Assembly (NCBI GenBank): GCA_963817015.1
Contig: CAWFMV010000010.1
Location: 496,001-560,000, forward strand
Origin: VAZQ01 sp963817015
GTDB lineage: Bacteria > Pseudomonadota > Alphaproteobacteria > Rhizobiales > Xanthobacteraceae
Direction: 5' to 3'
Length of the DNA: 64,000 bases
The notes beneath the pieces are model-generated. The model saw only the letters and a list, made by a program, of their open reading frames with translations. It was not told the DNA's origin and ran no database searches. The translations under genes and the position numbers were made by a program. Shown here one piece after another: positions 34,519-44,213 of the stretch (its first letter is position 1; every line of letters starts with the position of its first letter).

Positions 34519-35772
34519 ATGGCCATCAGACCACCCAACACTCAAGACGCCCAACTGCCTGTTGAAAGCCTGCGTGCGCTGGATTGGCTGAACTTCTTTC
34601 TCGCGGCTCTGCTCGTGGGCTTTGGACCGTTTGTTGCGAGTAGTCTCTCGGATCGTGGGTGGAGCCCCGCAAACATCGGACTTGTCCTGACCGTCAGCGG
34701 GCTTGCCGGCTTATTGACCCAGGTTCCAGCTGGCGAGCTCATCGACATGGCCAAGTCGAAGCGGACGCTAGTCGGAACAGGAACTGCTGCGGTCATCTTG
34801 GCCCTGTTGATCTTCGGACTACGGCCTGACTTCCCGTCCGTCTTCGCTGCGGCTGTCCTTCAGGGCACGACCGGAAGCATCCTTGGCCCGGCAGTCGCCG
34901 CCATCAGTCTGGGTCTCGTTGGGAACGAGGCGCTCGCTCAACGGCTCGGCCGCAATCAGCGCTTCGCCTCTATCGGCGCCCTCACGGCGGCTGGCTTCGT
35001 GGGCATTATCGGTTATCTCACGTCTCTCCGTGACATCTTTCTTGTGACTGCCGCATTGGGATTCCCAGTGCTCCTGGCGCTCGCCAGGATACGCGCTGCC
35101 GACATTCACTTCGCCCAATCCTGTGGCGCGGCCGATGATCATCCTACCCACCCGCAGAGGGTCAGCCGCGCCGTTCTCTTCAAGGATCGACGCCTTCTTA
35201 CATTTGCTACTTGCCTGTTTCTATTCCAAGTCGCCAACGCCTCTATGCTGCCGCTGATCGGGGAAAGGTTGGTGCACTCCGAAGGGCGCTGGTCCTCGCT
35301 CGTCATCTCGGCGTTTGTCGTGGTCCCACAGATCATCGTTGCTCTGCTGGCGCCATGGGTAGGTCGGACGGCCAACACCTGGGGACGTCGGCCACTTCTG
35401 CTCATCGGGCTTGGTGTCGTTCCGATTCGCTCCGGGCTCTTTGCGCTGACCACGGATCCTGCACTGCTTGTCGTCATCCAGCTGCTGGATGGCCTGACCG
35501 GAGCTATTCTTGGCGTCCTGACGGCGCTGGTCATCGCGGACATCACGAAAGGGACCGGCCGATTCAATCTGGCTCAAGGTCTCGTCGGTACACTTTCCGG
35601 GGTCGGGGCGGCGCTCAGCACCTCAATATCGGGGGTCATCGTGGAAAAACTCGGCCAGATGGCCGGCTTCCTGGGCGTGACCACGGTGGGACTGATTGCC
35701 ATCGCAATCTTCTGGATGTTCATGCCAGAGACGAGATCTTCGGCTCATCAACAGAGACTTGGTATCCGTTGA
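34519..35772 (+). CDS. MFS transporter
   Basis: The 417-residue product has 12 predicted membrane helices starting near residue 22. The loop 2-3 motif reads GELIDMAKSKRTLVG, and the second half contains APWVGRTANTWGRRPLLLIG, the repeated MFS motif. It is shorter than the preceding exporter and lacks the soluble tail. It could be a drug or metabolite exporter. It ends 83 bases before the convergent debranching enzyme gene. Confidence 0.85.
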   Translation: MAIRPPNTQDAQLPVESLRALDWLNFFLAALLVGFGPFVASSLSDRGWSPANIGLVLTVSGLAGLLTQVPAGELIDMAKSKRTLVGTGTAAVILALLIFGLRPDFPSVFAAAVLQGTTGSILGPAVAAISLGLVGNEALAQRLGRNQRFASIGALTAAGFVGIIGYLTSLRDIFLVTAALGFPVLLALARIRAADIHFAQSCGAADDHPTHPQRVSRAVLFKDRRLLTFATCLFLFQVANASMLPLIGERLVHSEGRWSSLVISAFVVVPQIIVALLAPWVGRTANTWGRRPLLLIGLGVVPIRSGLFALTTDPALLVVIQLLDGLTGAILGVLTALVIADITKGTGRFNLAQGLVGTLSGVGAALSTSISGVIVEKLGQMAGFLGVTTVGLIAIAIFWMFMPETRSSAHQQRLGIR

Positions 35773-35855
35773 GTCGACCGCAGCCATTCTTGACGGACAT
35801 CCACTTGGCGGCCCGACTGCAGCAGAAAGTCACCCCCAGAACCTTACGGGCTCCG

Positions 35856-38021
35856 CTATGCCGACTCGGCGAACTCAAGCTGGGCACCGAAGCTCCTGCG
35901 CTCGACCGCTTTGGGGTCGCCCCGCAACACATCGAATTGCGTCTGTCCGCCGTCGCGCCAGAAGCGGATGTCTAATCGTTGTCCGCCGATTCGTAGATCA
36001 AACATGGTGAGGTCGGGCAGCCACTCTGGCAGTAGCGGATCGACGTACAGCTTTCCACGCGGCGCATCCGGCATGAAGCCCAGCATCGCCTGCATCAATG
36101 CAAAAACCGAGCCCGCCGCCCACGCCTGCGGGATGTTGGCCCCAAGATATTGGACCGGGAAGCTCGTTTCACTGTCATCGAATGCCGTATAGAGCTCAGG
36201 CAACTGGTTGAATAAGAAATGGCTTGCCGCGCCGCTGATATTGCGAGCGAGCCTTGCCGCTTCCGCGCCGAAGCCATAGCGTTTGAACCCGAGTGCAATG
36301 GCGGCATTGTCGTGCGGCCAGATCGATCCGGTCTGGTAGTTGTATGGATTGAACGCCGGGTGCATGGCCGAGAGCGTGCGGATCCCCCAGGCGCTCCACA
36401 TATCCGGTGCCATCAGACGCCTTACGACCTTCCCGGCCCGCTCCGGCGGCACGATGCCGGACCACAGGCAATGCCCGGGGTTGGAGGCTACCGTCAGCAC
36501 CTTCTTCTTTTCGCCATCGAGTGCAAAGGCGTAGAAGTCTAGCTCATCGTCCCAGAACGCTTCGTTGAACCGCTTGAACAGCGTCGCCGCCTTCGTCCGC
36601 AACTCTGCAGCACGGGCGGGCTTGCCAAGCTCATCGAAAACTTCGGACATGCGCAGCCAGGCGTCATACACATAGCCCTGCAACTCACAGAGGGCTTTCG
36701 GTCCTTTGACCAGCGAACCGTCCGGATAGACCACACTGTCTCCGGAATCCTTCCAGCCCATGTTCTCATATCCAACCGGAGAGCGGGTCTGGTACTCCTG
36801 AAATCCGTCACCGTCGCGGTCGCCGTACTCGTCTATCCAGGACAGGCATCGCTCCGCGGTCTCGAGATGGCGCTCCAACAACGTCTTGTCGCCAATCGCA
36901 CGCCAGGCGGCATGAAGCGTGATCAGATAGAGCGGTGTGGCATCGGCTGTTCCGTAGTAGGGCGTGTGCGGGATCAGCTTGAAATAGGCGAGCTCGCCGT
37001 AGCGGATCTCGTGCAAGATCTTGCCGGGCTCTGCGTCACGATAGTCGTCCTCCTCTCGTGCCTGGAGCGAGCCTAAGATGTCGAGCGTGCCGCGAGCGAA
37101 ATCCGGATAGATCAGCAGGTTCTGCAGAGAAACCATGAGGCTGTCGCGGCCGAACGGCGCCACGAACCAGGGCAAGCCGGCGGCCGGCAGGAACACCATG
37201 TGATCCGTACCGGCGATCGGCAGCCGGAGCGCCGCCATGTCCTCGAGCGCCTGGTGATAAAGACGGTAGAACTCCTCGTTACTGGTGCGGATCTTCAAAA
37301 CCGATCGCAGCCAGTCCGACAGCGCTTCGGCATGGTGCGTTGTTTGGAACTGATCGGCGCAGTCCTGCAGGGGGGCGAAAAGTCGCTTGCCGTCTTCCAA
37401 CGTGTAGAGCAAGCAGCAATGCCAGGCTTCACCAGCATCGAGGTCGACTTCGAAACTGACCCGGCCATTGGCATACACCGCCTTGGCCGGTTGCTCCATA
37501 GGGGCAACCATTACGGCGCGGCGGAAATTGCCGTTACGATAGACTGTCCGAAGTTGCTGCTTCGGCTGCGACCACTTGGTGGTTATCCGCCCGCGGCGCA
37601 CGATGCTGCCGGACTTCACCTCGAAGATGTCGGCAAAGTCGCAACGCAGCGCGATCTCGAGCTGAAAGCGTACACGCTTCATGCTGTTGTTGGTGATGTC
37701 GAGATCCTCATGCATGCCGCCGCTGATCGAGCGGCTGATGACAAGCCCAAGCGTGCGCTCCGGGATGACGCCGTCGATGGTCGGAATCCTCGGATTTGTG
37801 AGGTGAATTCGCGATGCATAGTGCGTGACCGCGCCCCCGTTGAGGAGATTCCAGGGTTCACCATTGGCGTAGATGACCCAACTGCTGATGACGCGTGTGT
37901 CAAGAAAATAGAGTCCCTTGTCGCTCGGCCACCTGATCTGCCCGTCTGGTTCAGTAACCAGAATTGTCTGGCCCTGGTGGATCGAGACCTGGTGCGGACC
38001 GACCTGAACCTTGAACGGCAT
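35856..38021 (-). CDS. Amylo-alpha-1,6-glucosidase / glycogen debranching-type protein
   Basis: The 721-residue product has an N-terminal beta-sandwich (about 1-230, GDE N-terminal type: DTRVISSWVIYANGEPW, NNSMKRVRFQLEIALRCDFADIFEVK). A C-terminal (alpha/alpha)6 barrel follows (AAGLPWFVAPFGRDSLMVSL, NPYNYQTGSIWPHDNAAIAL, FPVQYLGANIPQAWAAGSVF). The start MPFKVQVGPHQV follows AAGGGA; a longer frame upstream is low-quality sequence. It is the last gene of the sugar-phosphate operon, 190 bases after rpe. It probably trims alpha-glucans to feed glucose-6-phosphate metabolism; exact specificity is open. Confidence 0.85.
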   Translation of the reverse strand: MPFKVQVGPHQVSIHQGQTILVTEPDGQIRWPSDKGLYFLDTRVISSWVIYANGEPWNLLNGGAVTHYASRIHLTNPRIPTIDGVIPERTLGLVISRSISGGMHEDLDITNNSMKRVRFQLEIALRCDFADIFEVKSGSIVRRGRITTKWSQPKQQLRTVYRNGNFRRAVMVAPMEQPAKAVYANGRVSFEVDLDAGEAWHCCLLYTLEDGKRLFAPLQDCADQFQTTHHAEALSDWLRSVLKIRTSNEEFYRLYHQALEDMAALRLPIAGTDHMVFLPAAGLPWFVAPFGRDSLMVSLQNLLIYPDFARGTLDILGSLQAREEDDYRDAEPGKILHEIRYGELAYFKLIPHTPYYGTADATPLYLITLHAAWRAIGDKTLLERHLETAERCLSWIDEYGDRDGDGFQEYQTRSPVGYENMGWKDSGDSVVYPDGSLVKGPKALCELQGYVYDAWLRMSEVFDELGKPARAAELRTKAATLFKRFNEAFWDDELDFYAFALDGEKKKVLTVASNPGHCLWSGIVPPERAGKVVRRLMAPDMWSAWGIRTLSAMHPAFNPYNYQTGSIWPHDNAAIALGFKRYGFGAEAARLARNISGAASHFLFNQLPELYTAFDDSETSFPVQYLGANIPQAWAAGSVFALMQAMLGFMPDAPRGKLYVDPLLPEWLPDLTMFDLRIGGQRLDIRFWRDGGQTQFDVLRGDPKAVERRSFGAQLEFAESA

Positions 38022-38210
38022 GACATGTCCCTTGTTTGTCGTCGCAGCGGGGCTGCGTGCCCCCCTCGATGCGTCTACGCACGCATCACAGTCGGGTCGA
38101 GCAACGCAGACGCGCCGAGTATCCGGATCGGCAACCTGACCCGCGGGGGGGGGCTCCCACATCGACGGTCAGAGGCTCCTCGTCCGCCGCGCCTGAGAAT
38201 GCGGCCGCGC

Positions 38211-38903
38211 TCATGGCTGAGCCGCGCCTGCGACGGCGCTGCCCCGGATCGCCGCAATGGCCGCCTTGTAGTCCTTGGCCCCGAAGATCGCCGAACCGGC
38301 CACGATCGCGTTGGCGCCGGCCGCCACCGCTTGTGCCGCTGTCGTCCTGTTCTCACCGCCATCGACCTCGATCACTGGATCGAGGCCTCGCTCCGCGCAC
38401 ATTGCGCGGATGCGCCGGATCTTAGGGAGCATCTCAGGCAAGAAGGCCTGCCCTCCGAATCCGGGATCGACTGTCATCACCAGGATGATGTCGCAGAGAT
38501 GAAGGACATATTCGACAAGCTGCGGGGGGCTCGCCGGGTCGAGCACCACGCCCGCCTTCTTGCCGAGCGCGTGGATTTGGGTGAGCACCCGATGCAGATG
38601 AATCGTGGACCCAGGCTCGGCCTGGACCAGCAGATGGTCAGCACCCGCCTCGGCGAAGGTCGTGAAATAGCGCTCGGGTTCGACGATCATCAGATGAACA
38701 TTGAGCGGCTTGGCCGTTGAGCGGCGGATGGCCTGCAGCACGGCCGGGCCGATGGTGAAGTTGGGCACGAAGCGGCCGTCCATCACGTCGACATGGATCC
38801 AATCGGCCCCGGCAGCGTCGACGGCGCGCACCTCCTCGCCCAATCGGGTGAAATCGGCAGCCAGTATCGATGGTGCCACGAGAATAGGCTGCATGGTTGC
38901 CAC
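38211..38903 (-). CDS. rpe: Ribulose-phosphate 3-epimerase
   Basis: Interconverts ribulose-5-phosphate and xylulose-5-phosphate. The 230-residue TIM barrel shows the metal and catalytic segments WIHVDVMDGRFVPNFTIGP, LNVHLMIVEPERY, MTVDPGFGGQAF and PVIEVDGGENRTTAAQAVAAG. Length is normal. A start at the second methionine (MQPILVAPSILAAD) is equally likely. It starts five bases after pgl, so the two are co-transcribed. Confidence 0.95.
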   Translation of the reverse strand: MATMQPILVAPSILAADFTRLGEEVRAVDAAGADWIHVDVMDGRFVPNFTIGPAVLQAIRRSTAKPLNVHLMIVEPERYFTTFAEAGADHLLVQAEPGSTIHLHRVLTQIHALGKKAGVVLDPASPPQLVEYVLHLCDIILVMTVDPGFGGQAFLPEMLPKIRRIRAMCAERGLDPVIEVDGGENRTTAAQAVAAGANAIVAGSAIFGAKDYKAAIAAIRGSAVAGAAQP

Positions 38904-38908
38904 CTCGA

Positions 38909-39625
38909 TCAGCGCTCCCCAGTGGCTGCCATATCGACGAACCAGATGAGTTCGCCGACCGGCTTGACGCGGGCAGCCGGCGCCTGGCTGGCACCCGCAC
39001 GGATCGCGCTGAAGATCGCCGCCTTCTCCTTGCCCGCCACCAGAAACGCGACCTGTCGGCTACTCTCGATCACCGGATAGGTCATGGTGAGGCGGACCTC
39101 TGGCCGGCCGTGCGACACAACGGCGACCCAGCGCTTCCGCTCTTGCAGCACCGGATCGTTCGGCAGCAGCGAGGCCGTATGGCCGTCGGTGCCTAGGCCG
39201 AGCAAAGTAATGTCGAACAACGGCCGCGCTGGATCCAAGGCGGCTGCACCATAGGCTGCCTGCAGAGTCCGCTCGTAGCGCAAGGCGGCCTCCTCAGGAG
39301 TGCCGTCGGACGGCACGGGATGGATGTTCTCGAGCGGCACAGGCGCCTTGCTCAGCATGGCCTCGCGGGTCATCCGGTAATTGCTCTCCGGGCGATCATG
39401 GGGAACGAAGCGCTCATCGCCCCAGTACCAAGAGACTCGCTTCCAGGGAAAACGAGTGCGGAAGTCATCGGAAGCAAGGAGCATGTAGAGAGTCTTCGGG
39501 GTCGAGCCGCCGGAAAGCGATACTCGAAAGGCCCCCGTCGCTGCGAGCGCTGCCGATGTCATCCATTCGGCCGCGTGGCGCGCGAGCGCCGCCGGATCTG
39601 CAAGTGTTTCAATGCGCCCGTTCAT
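38909..39625 (-). CDS. pgl: 6-Phosphogluconolactonase
   Basis: Hydrolyses 6-phosphoglucono-lactone, the second step of the oxidative pentose phosphate pathway. The 238-residue product has LSGGSTPKTLYMLL, WYWGDERFVPHD, SNYRMTREAML and LLGLGTDGHTASLLP, all conserved in DevB/SOL-type lactonases. The ATG lies 16 bases inside the end of the preceding HAD gene. A longer open frame upstream is only read-through of that gene. Confidence 0.95.
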   Translation of the reverse strand: MNGRIETLADPAALARHAAEWMTSAALAATGAFRVSLSGGSTPKTLYMLLASDDFRTRFPWKRVSWYWGDERFVPHDRPESNYRMTREAMLSKAPVPLENIHPVPSDGTPEEAALRYERTLQAAYGAAALDPARPLFDITLLGLGTDGHTASLLPNDPVLQERKRWVAVVSHGRPEVRLTMTYPVIESSRQVAFLVAGKEKAAIFSAIRAGASQAPAARVKPVGELIWFVDMAATGER

Positions 39626-40454
39626 CTCTGCCACTCGAGTCCAGCGAACCCAGAACGAAGCGCTCCATCGCCTTGGCAAATCCTTCGTCATTGTAAGAAT
39701 CCGTGGCGGCGCTAGCTTGCGCCTTGACCTGATCGGAAGCATTGCCCATCGCAATGCTGAAGCCCGATCGCTTGAACATGAGCACGTCATTCGGCTGGTC
39801 GCCGATGGTGACGATCTCCGCAGTCGGCACTTCCAGATGGCGCGATAGAAATTGCACGACCGCGCCCTTGTTGGCGTCCTTGTGAGTGATGTCGAGGTAA
39901 TAGGGTTGCGACCGGTTTGCCGTCGCACGCTGTCCGAAAGTAGCCTGAGCTTCGGCTTCGCAACGCCGCACCTTGTCATGGTCATCGCTGATGCCGACAA
40001 TCTTCGCGATTTGTCCCAGCTTCTCACCGACATCCGCCACGATCGTGGGCTTGAACTGGACGGTCCGGGCTTCCCGGGCGACATGGGGCACGTCTGCTTT
40101 GGTGATCAGCCAGTCATTGCCGCGATAGGTCCAGACATCGAGGCCGCAGGAGCGGATCAGCTCGATTGCTCTGGCGGCGATATCGTCTGGCAGCGTCTTT
40201 TGCTCGATGATCGCGAGCTGCCGCGTGACAAAGAGGCCGCCGTTGAAGCCGGCGATCGGCGTATCGAGTTTCAGGTCATCGAGCAGCATGGCCATGCCGC
40301 GCGGTGGCCGGCCGCTGGTGATGGCGAAGCGAATTCCGGCCTCGCGCAGATGCTGCACAGCAGCCTGGGCACGTTTGGTGAGCACTTTCTGCTCGTTGAC
40401 AAGCGTGCCGTCCACATCCGCCAGGACCAGCGAAATCTTTCGCTTGTCTGCCAT
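39609..40454 (-). CDS. Cof-type HAD phosphatase
   Basis: The 281-residue product has the HAD nucleophile motif ADVDGT (D13, D15), a cap domain in the middle and the metal-binding loop VTIGDQPNDVLMF near residue 217. This is the Cof/IIB subfamily, which dephosphorylates sugar phosphates and similar metabolites. It lies between zwf and pgl with tight spacing and an overlap. A housekeeping role in this pathway is likely; the substrate cannot be read from sequence. Confidence 0.85.
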   Translation of the reverse strand: MADKRKISLVLADVDGTLVNEQKVLTKRAQAAVQHLREAGIRFAITSGRPPRGMAMLLDDLKLDTPIAGFNGGLFVTRQLAIIEQKTLPDDIAARAIELIRSCGLDVWTYRGNDWLITKADVPHVAREARTVQFKPTIVADVGEKLGQIAKIVGISDDHDKVRRCEAEAQATFGQRATANRSQPYYLDITHKDANKGAVVQFLSRHLEVPTAEIVTIGDQPNDVLMFKRSGFSIAMGNASDQVKAQASAATDSYNDEGFAKAMERFVLGSLDSSGRDERAH

Positions 40455-40474
40455 AACGCCCTCGTGGTCACCGC

Positions 40475-42055
40475 TCAGCCCAGCGGCCGCCAGGCGCGAC
40501 CGTCGCGAGCCAGCAGCTCGTCGGCTGCGGCCGGACCGTCGCTACCCGCGACATAGTTCGAAAAATCCCGCGGCGGATTGTTGGCCCAGGCGTCGAGGAT
40601 CGGCTGTACCGCACGCCACCCCGCCTCGATGTTGTCGGCGCGCTGGAACAGCATCGCATCGCCAATCATGCAGTCATAGAGCAGCGTTTCGTATCCCGTG
40701 TTGCACGCGATCTTGAAATAAGTCTTGTAGGCGAAGTCCATGCTAACGGTGCTCAGCTTGACTTGCGGCCCGGGACGCTTGGCTGCGAACTCGAGAGCGA
40801 TACCCTCATCGGGCTGGATGCGAAGCACCATCCAGTTGGAATGCATTCGCTCAACATGTGTGCCGCGGAAAAGCGTGTACGGCGCCTGGTGGAAGCGGAT
40901 GGCGATCTCTGTCCGCCGGCGCTTCAGATACTTGCCCGTGCGCAGGTAGAACGGAACGCCAGCCCAACGCCAGTTGTCGATATTCAATTTGCAGGCGAAG
41001 AAGGTCTCGGTGTTCGACGCGGGGGCGACGTTGGGCTCCTGTCGATAGGCCCGCACTGGCCTGCCAAGAACGAGGCCTGCGTCGTACTGGCCGCGCACGA
41101 CGTCCTTCGATAGTCGCGCGGGTTCCAGTGGACGTATGGCCTCAATAACCTCGGCCTTCTTGGCCCGCACCGCATTCGCTTCGAAGGAGATAGGCGGCTC
41201 CATGGCCGTCATCGCGAGCAGCTGGAACACATGGTTGGGCACCATGTCGCGCAGCGCGCCGGTGCTCTCATAGAACTTGCCCCGGCGCTCGACCCCGACG
41301 GTCTCGGCGGCAGTGATCTGGATGTGATCGATATGTTGACGGTTCCACAACGGCTCGAACATGCCGTTTGCAAAGCGCAGCGCCATAATGTTCTGGACCG
41401 TTTCCTTGCCGAGGAAATGATCGATCCGGTAGATTTGATCCTCCTTTAGTGTCCTCAAGATCTCGGCGTTGAGCGCTTTTGCGGAGGGCAGATCGTGGCC
41501 GAACGGCTTCTCGATCACCACTCGACGCCAACGGCCGTCTCCTTCAGTCACCAGGCCCGCACTCGCGAGGCCCGCAACCACGGGGCCGAAGAAGCGATCG
41601 GAGATGGCGAGATAGAAAAGGTAGTTTCCTGCTGTGCCGGCAGTATCGTCGAGCTCCGACAGACGCTCGCGGAGCCGGCTGTAGGTTCCCGGATCGTTGA
41701 AGTCGCCCTGCAGATAGGTCATGCGATCGGTAAGCCATTTCCAGGCCGTCTGGTTGATGTGGTCCACCTGGAACTCGCCGTCACGGCAGGCGAATTCCTT
41801 CATCGTATCGGTGAGGTTCTGAGACCATTGCTCCACGGTCCTGGCGTTGTGGTCGATTCCGACAAGCCGGAATCCATTGGACAACCGCTTGGCATTCACG
41901 AGGTTGTAGAGCGCCGGCACGATCAGACGCTTCGTCAGGTCACCGGCAGCGCCGAAGATCACCATGGCGCAGGGCGGCGCCGCCACGGCGGTCTCGACGT
42001 GTGCCACACTCTTGGGTTTTGTGAGCTGATCCTGCTCATCTACCATCGTGGTCAT
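40475..42055 (-). CDS. zwf: Glucose-6-phosphate 1-dehydrogenase
   Basis: First enzyme of the oxidative pentose phosphate and Entner-Doudoroff routes. The 526-residue product has the nucleotide-binding FGAAGDLTKRLIVPAL and the active-site RIDHFLGKETVQN. VIEKPFGHDL and FYLRTGKYLKRRRTEI are further conserved blocks. I chose MTTMVDEQD as start because an upstream GAAAGG is well placed and the longer frame lacks homology-like sequence. It follows tkt after 61 bases. Confidence 0.95.
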   Translation of the reverse strand: MTTMVDEQDQLTKPKSVAHVETAVAAPPCAMVIFGAAGDLTKRLIVPALYNLVNAKRLSNGFRLVGIDHNARTVEQWSQNLTDTMKEFACRDGEFQVDHINQTAWKWLTDRMTYLQGDFNDPGTYSRLRERLSELDDTAGTAGNYLFYLAISDRFFGPVVAGLASAGLVTEGDGRWRRVVIEKPFGHDLPSAKALNAEILRTLKEDQIYRIDHFLGKETVQNIMALRFANGMFEPLWNRQHIDHIQITAAETVGVERRGKFYESTGALRDMVPNHVFQLLAMTAMEPPISFEANAVRAKKAEVIEAIRPLEPARLSKDVVRGQYDAGLVLGRPVRAYRQEPNVAPASNTETFFACKLNIDNWRWAGVPFYLRTGKYLKRRRTEIAIRFHQAPYTLFRGTHVERMHSNWMVLRIQPDEGIALEFAAKRPGPQVKLSTVSMDFAYKTYFKIACNTGYETLLYDCMIGDAMLFQRADNIEAGWRAVQPILDAWANNPPRDFSNYVAGSDGPAAADELLARDGRAWRPLG

Positions 42056-42116
42056 CTGTTCCGACCTTTCACATGCTGCCGAGCGCGACCCTGGCCGAAA
42101 CCACCGGCCTGCATCG

Positions 42117-44198
42117 TCACTTGCGCCCGAGCAACTCCGTAGCGGTCTCGACGATATGCTCGGGTTCAAAGCCGAACTTATGCTGAAGCTCCTTCAGCGG
42201 CGCTGAGGCGCCGAAGGTCTTCATTCCGATGACACAACCGTCGGCGCCAACATATCGATCCCAGCCCAGCACCGATCCCTGCTCAACGGCGATGCGCGCC
42301 TTCACCTTTGCCGGCAGCACCTCTTCCCGGTACGACTGCGGCTGGTGCTCGAAGATGTCCCAGGACGGCATGGAGACAACGCGAGACCGAATCCCTCGGG
42401 ACGCCAATACTTCATGCGCCTCGACGACCAGGGCGACCTCGCTCCCCGTGCCGATGAGGATGATCTCGGGCGAGCCCCCCGGAGCGTCCGCCATCACGTA
42501 GGCGCCCCGGGCTACTCCGACGGCCGAGGCATATTTGCTGCGATCGAACGTCGGCAATGGCTGGCGCGAGAGCGCAATCACCGCCGGCTGGTGGCGAAGC
42601 TGCAAGACGTAACGATAGGCCTCAACCACCTCATTGGCATCTCCCGGTCTGAGCACGACCAGGCCGGGAATGGCGCGGAGCGAGACCAGTTGCTCCACCG
42701 GTTGATGCGTCGGTCCATCCTCGCCGTCACCCATGGCGTCATGTGTGAGAACGAAGATAGTCGGAAGCTCCATCATTGCGGAGAGCCGAATGGCCGGTCG
42801 CGCATAGTCGCTGAAGATGACGAAGGTCGCCCCATAAGCCCGCAACTTCGAGAGCGACAGACCGTTGACGACCGCCGCCATCGCGTGCTCCCGGATTCCG
42901 AAATGGAAATTTCGGCCTCCCGGGCTTTCGGCCTCGAAGTCTCCCGCGTTGGCAAATTTGAGTGCGGTCTTGTTTGAGGTCCCGAGATCCGCCGAGCCGC
43001 CCAGGAACCAGGGAATGTTCTGCGCAAGCACATTCAGCACCTGACCCGAGGCATCGCGTCCAGCGATGCCTTTTGGATCCGGTGGAAAGGTCGGCAGGTT
43101 GCGATCCCATCCCGATGGCAGCTCGCGCCGCTGCATCTGCTCGATCTCGGTGGCGAACTCCGGGAACTGCCTATGATAGTTGGCGAAAAGCGCCTGCCAA
43201 CGGCGCCTCGCCTCGGCGCCTCGCGCGCCAATGCCGGCATCAAACTGCTCTATGACCCCGTCGGGTACGAGGAACTTGGCATTCTCCGGCCAACCATAAG
43301 TACGCTTCGTGAGCCGGACCTCCTCCTCGCCCAGCGGTTCGCCGTGGGCAGCAGCGGTATCAACCTTATGGGGAGAGCCATAGCCTATGTGGCTCTCGAG
43401 AATAATCAGAGTTGGCCGGCCCTTGGTACTCCGGAAAATTGCGAGCGCATCCTCGATGCGTCCAAGATCATTTGCATCGCCAATCCGGAGCACGTTCCAT
43501 CGATAGGCAAGGAAACGGGCCGCGACGTCCTCGGTGAACGTGATACGGGTCTCACCTTCGATGGTGATGTGATTGTTGTCGTAAATCCAGCACAGGTCGT
43601 CGAGGCCGAGATGGCCGGCCAGCGAGGCCGCCTCCGAGCTGACCCCTTCCATCAGGTCACCGTCGCCGCAAACCGCATAGATGTCATAGTCGAAGACGTC
43701 GAAGCCCGGCCGGTTGTAGCGGTTGGCGAGCCACTTTCGCGCGATCGCCATGCCGACACTGTTTGCGAGCCCCTGCCCCAGCGGACCCGTCGTCGCCTCG
43801 ACACCAGACACCCAGTGATACTCCGGGTGTCCCGGCGCCTTGCTGTTGAGCTGGCGGAAGTGGCGGATATCGTCGAGGGTGACCGAGGGCTTGCCCAGGC
43901 GTTCGTATTCCGCGTTCACTGCGCGGGTGCCTGTCAAATACAGGACGGACCACAGCAGCATCGAGGCGTGGCCGTTTGACAGAACGAATCGGTCGCGATT
44001 GGGCCAGATCGGGTCTGTCGGGTCAAAGCGCATGACCCGGTTCCAGATCGTATAGACGAGCGGCGCGAGTGCCATCGGCGCGCCGGGATGGCCCGACTTC
44101 GCCTGCTGGACAGCATCGATGGAGAGCGTGCGGATCGTGTTGATCGCCAGTTGATCAAGCTCTCCCGTAGTCTGGCCGCTTGGGTTCCGTTCCTGCAT
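42117..44198 (-). CDS. tkt: Transketolase
   Basis: Thiamine diphosphate enzyme moving two-carbon units between sugar phosphates. The 693-residue product has the TPP motif GDGDLMEGVSSEAASLAGHL...YDNNHITIEG at about residues 165-205. The substrate histidines are in SGHPGAPMAL, GYGSPHKVDTAAAHG and TQDAMGDGEDGPTHQPVEQL-like sequence, and a normal C-terminal domain follows. It sits 15 bases after gnd. Confidence 0.95.
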   Translation of the reverse strand: MQERNPSGQTTGELDQLAINTIRTLSIDAVQQAKSGHPGAPMALAPLVYTIWNRVMRFDPTDPIWPNRDRFVLSNGHASMLLWSVLYLTGTRAVNAEYERLGKPSVTLDDIRHFRQLNSKAPGHPEYHWVSGVEATTGPLGQGLANSVGMAIARKWLANRYNRPGFDVFDYDIYAVCGDGDLMEGVSSEAASLAGHLGLDDLCWIYDNNHITIEGETRITFTEDVAARFLAYRWNVLRIGDANDLGRIEDALAIFRSTKGRPTLIILESHIGYGSPHKVDTAAAHGEPLGEEEVRLTKRTYGWPENAKFLVPDGVIEQFDAGIGARGAEARRRWQALFANYHRQFPEFATEIEQMQRRELPSGWDRNLPTFPPDPKGIAGRDASGQVLNVLAQNIPWFLGGSADLGTSNKTALKFANAGDFEAESPGGRNFHFGIREHAMAAVVNGLSLSKLRAYGATFVIFSDYARPAIRLSAMMELPTIFVLTHDAMGDGEDGPTHQPVEQLVSLRAIPGLVVLRPGDANEVVEAYRYVLQLRHQPAVIALSRQPLPTFDRSKYASAVGVARGAYVMADAPGGSPEIILIGTGSEVALVVEAHEVLASRGIRSRVVSMPSWDIFEHQPQSYREEVLPAKVKARIAVEQGSVLGWDRYVGADGCVIGMKTFGASAPLKELQHKFGFEPEHIVETATELLGRK

Positions 44199-44213
44199 TC
44201 GCGCCTCGCTCAG

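Noticed and set aside
37200..38720. 506-residue plus-strand frame across the debranching enzyme and rpe
   Set aside because: Runs across two recognisable minus-strand genes and has no domain of its own.
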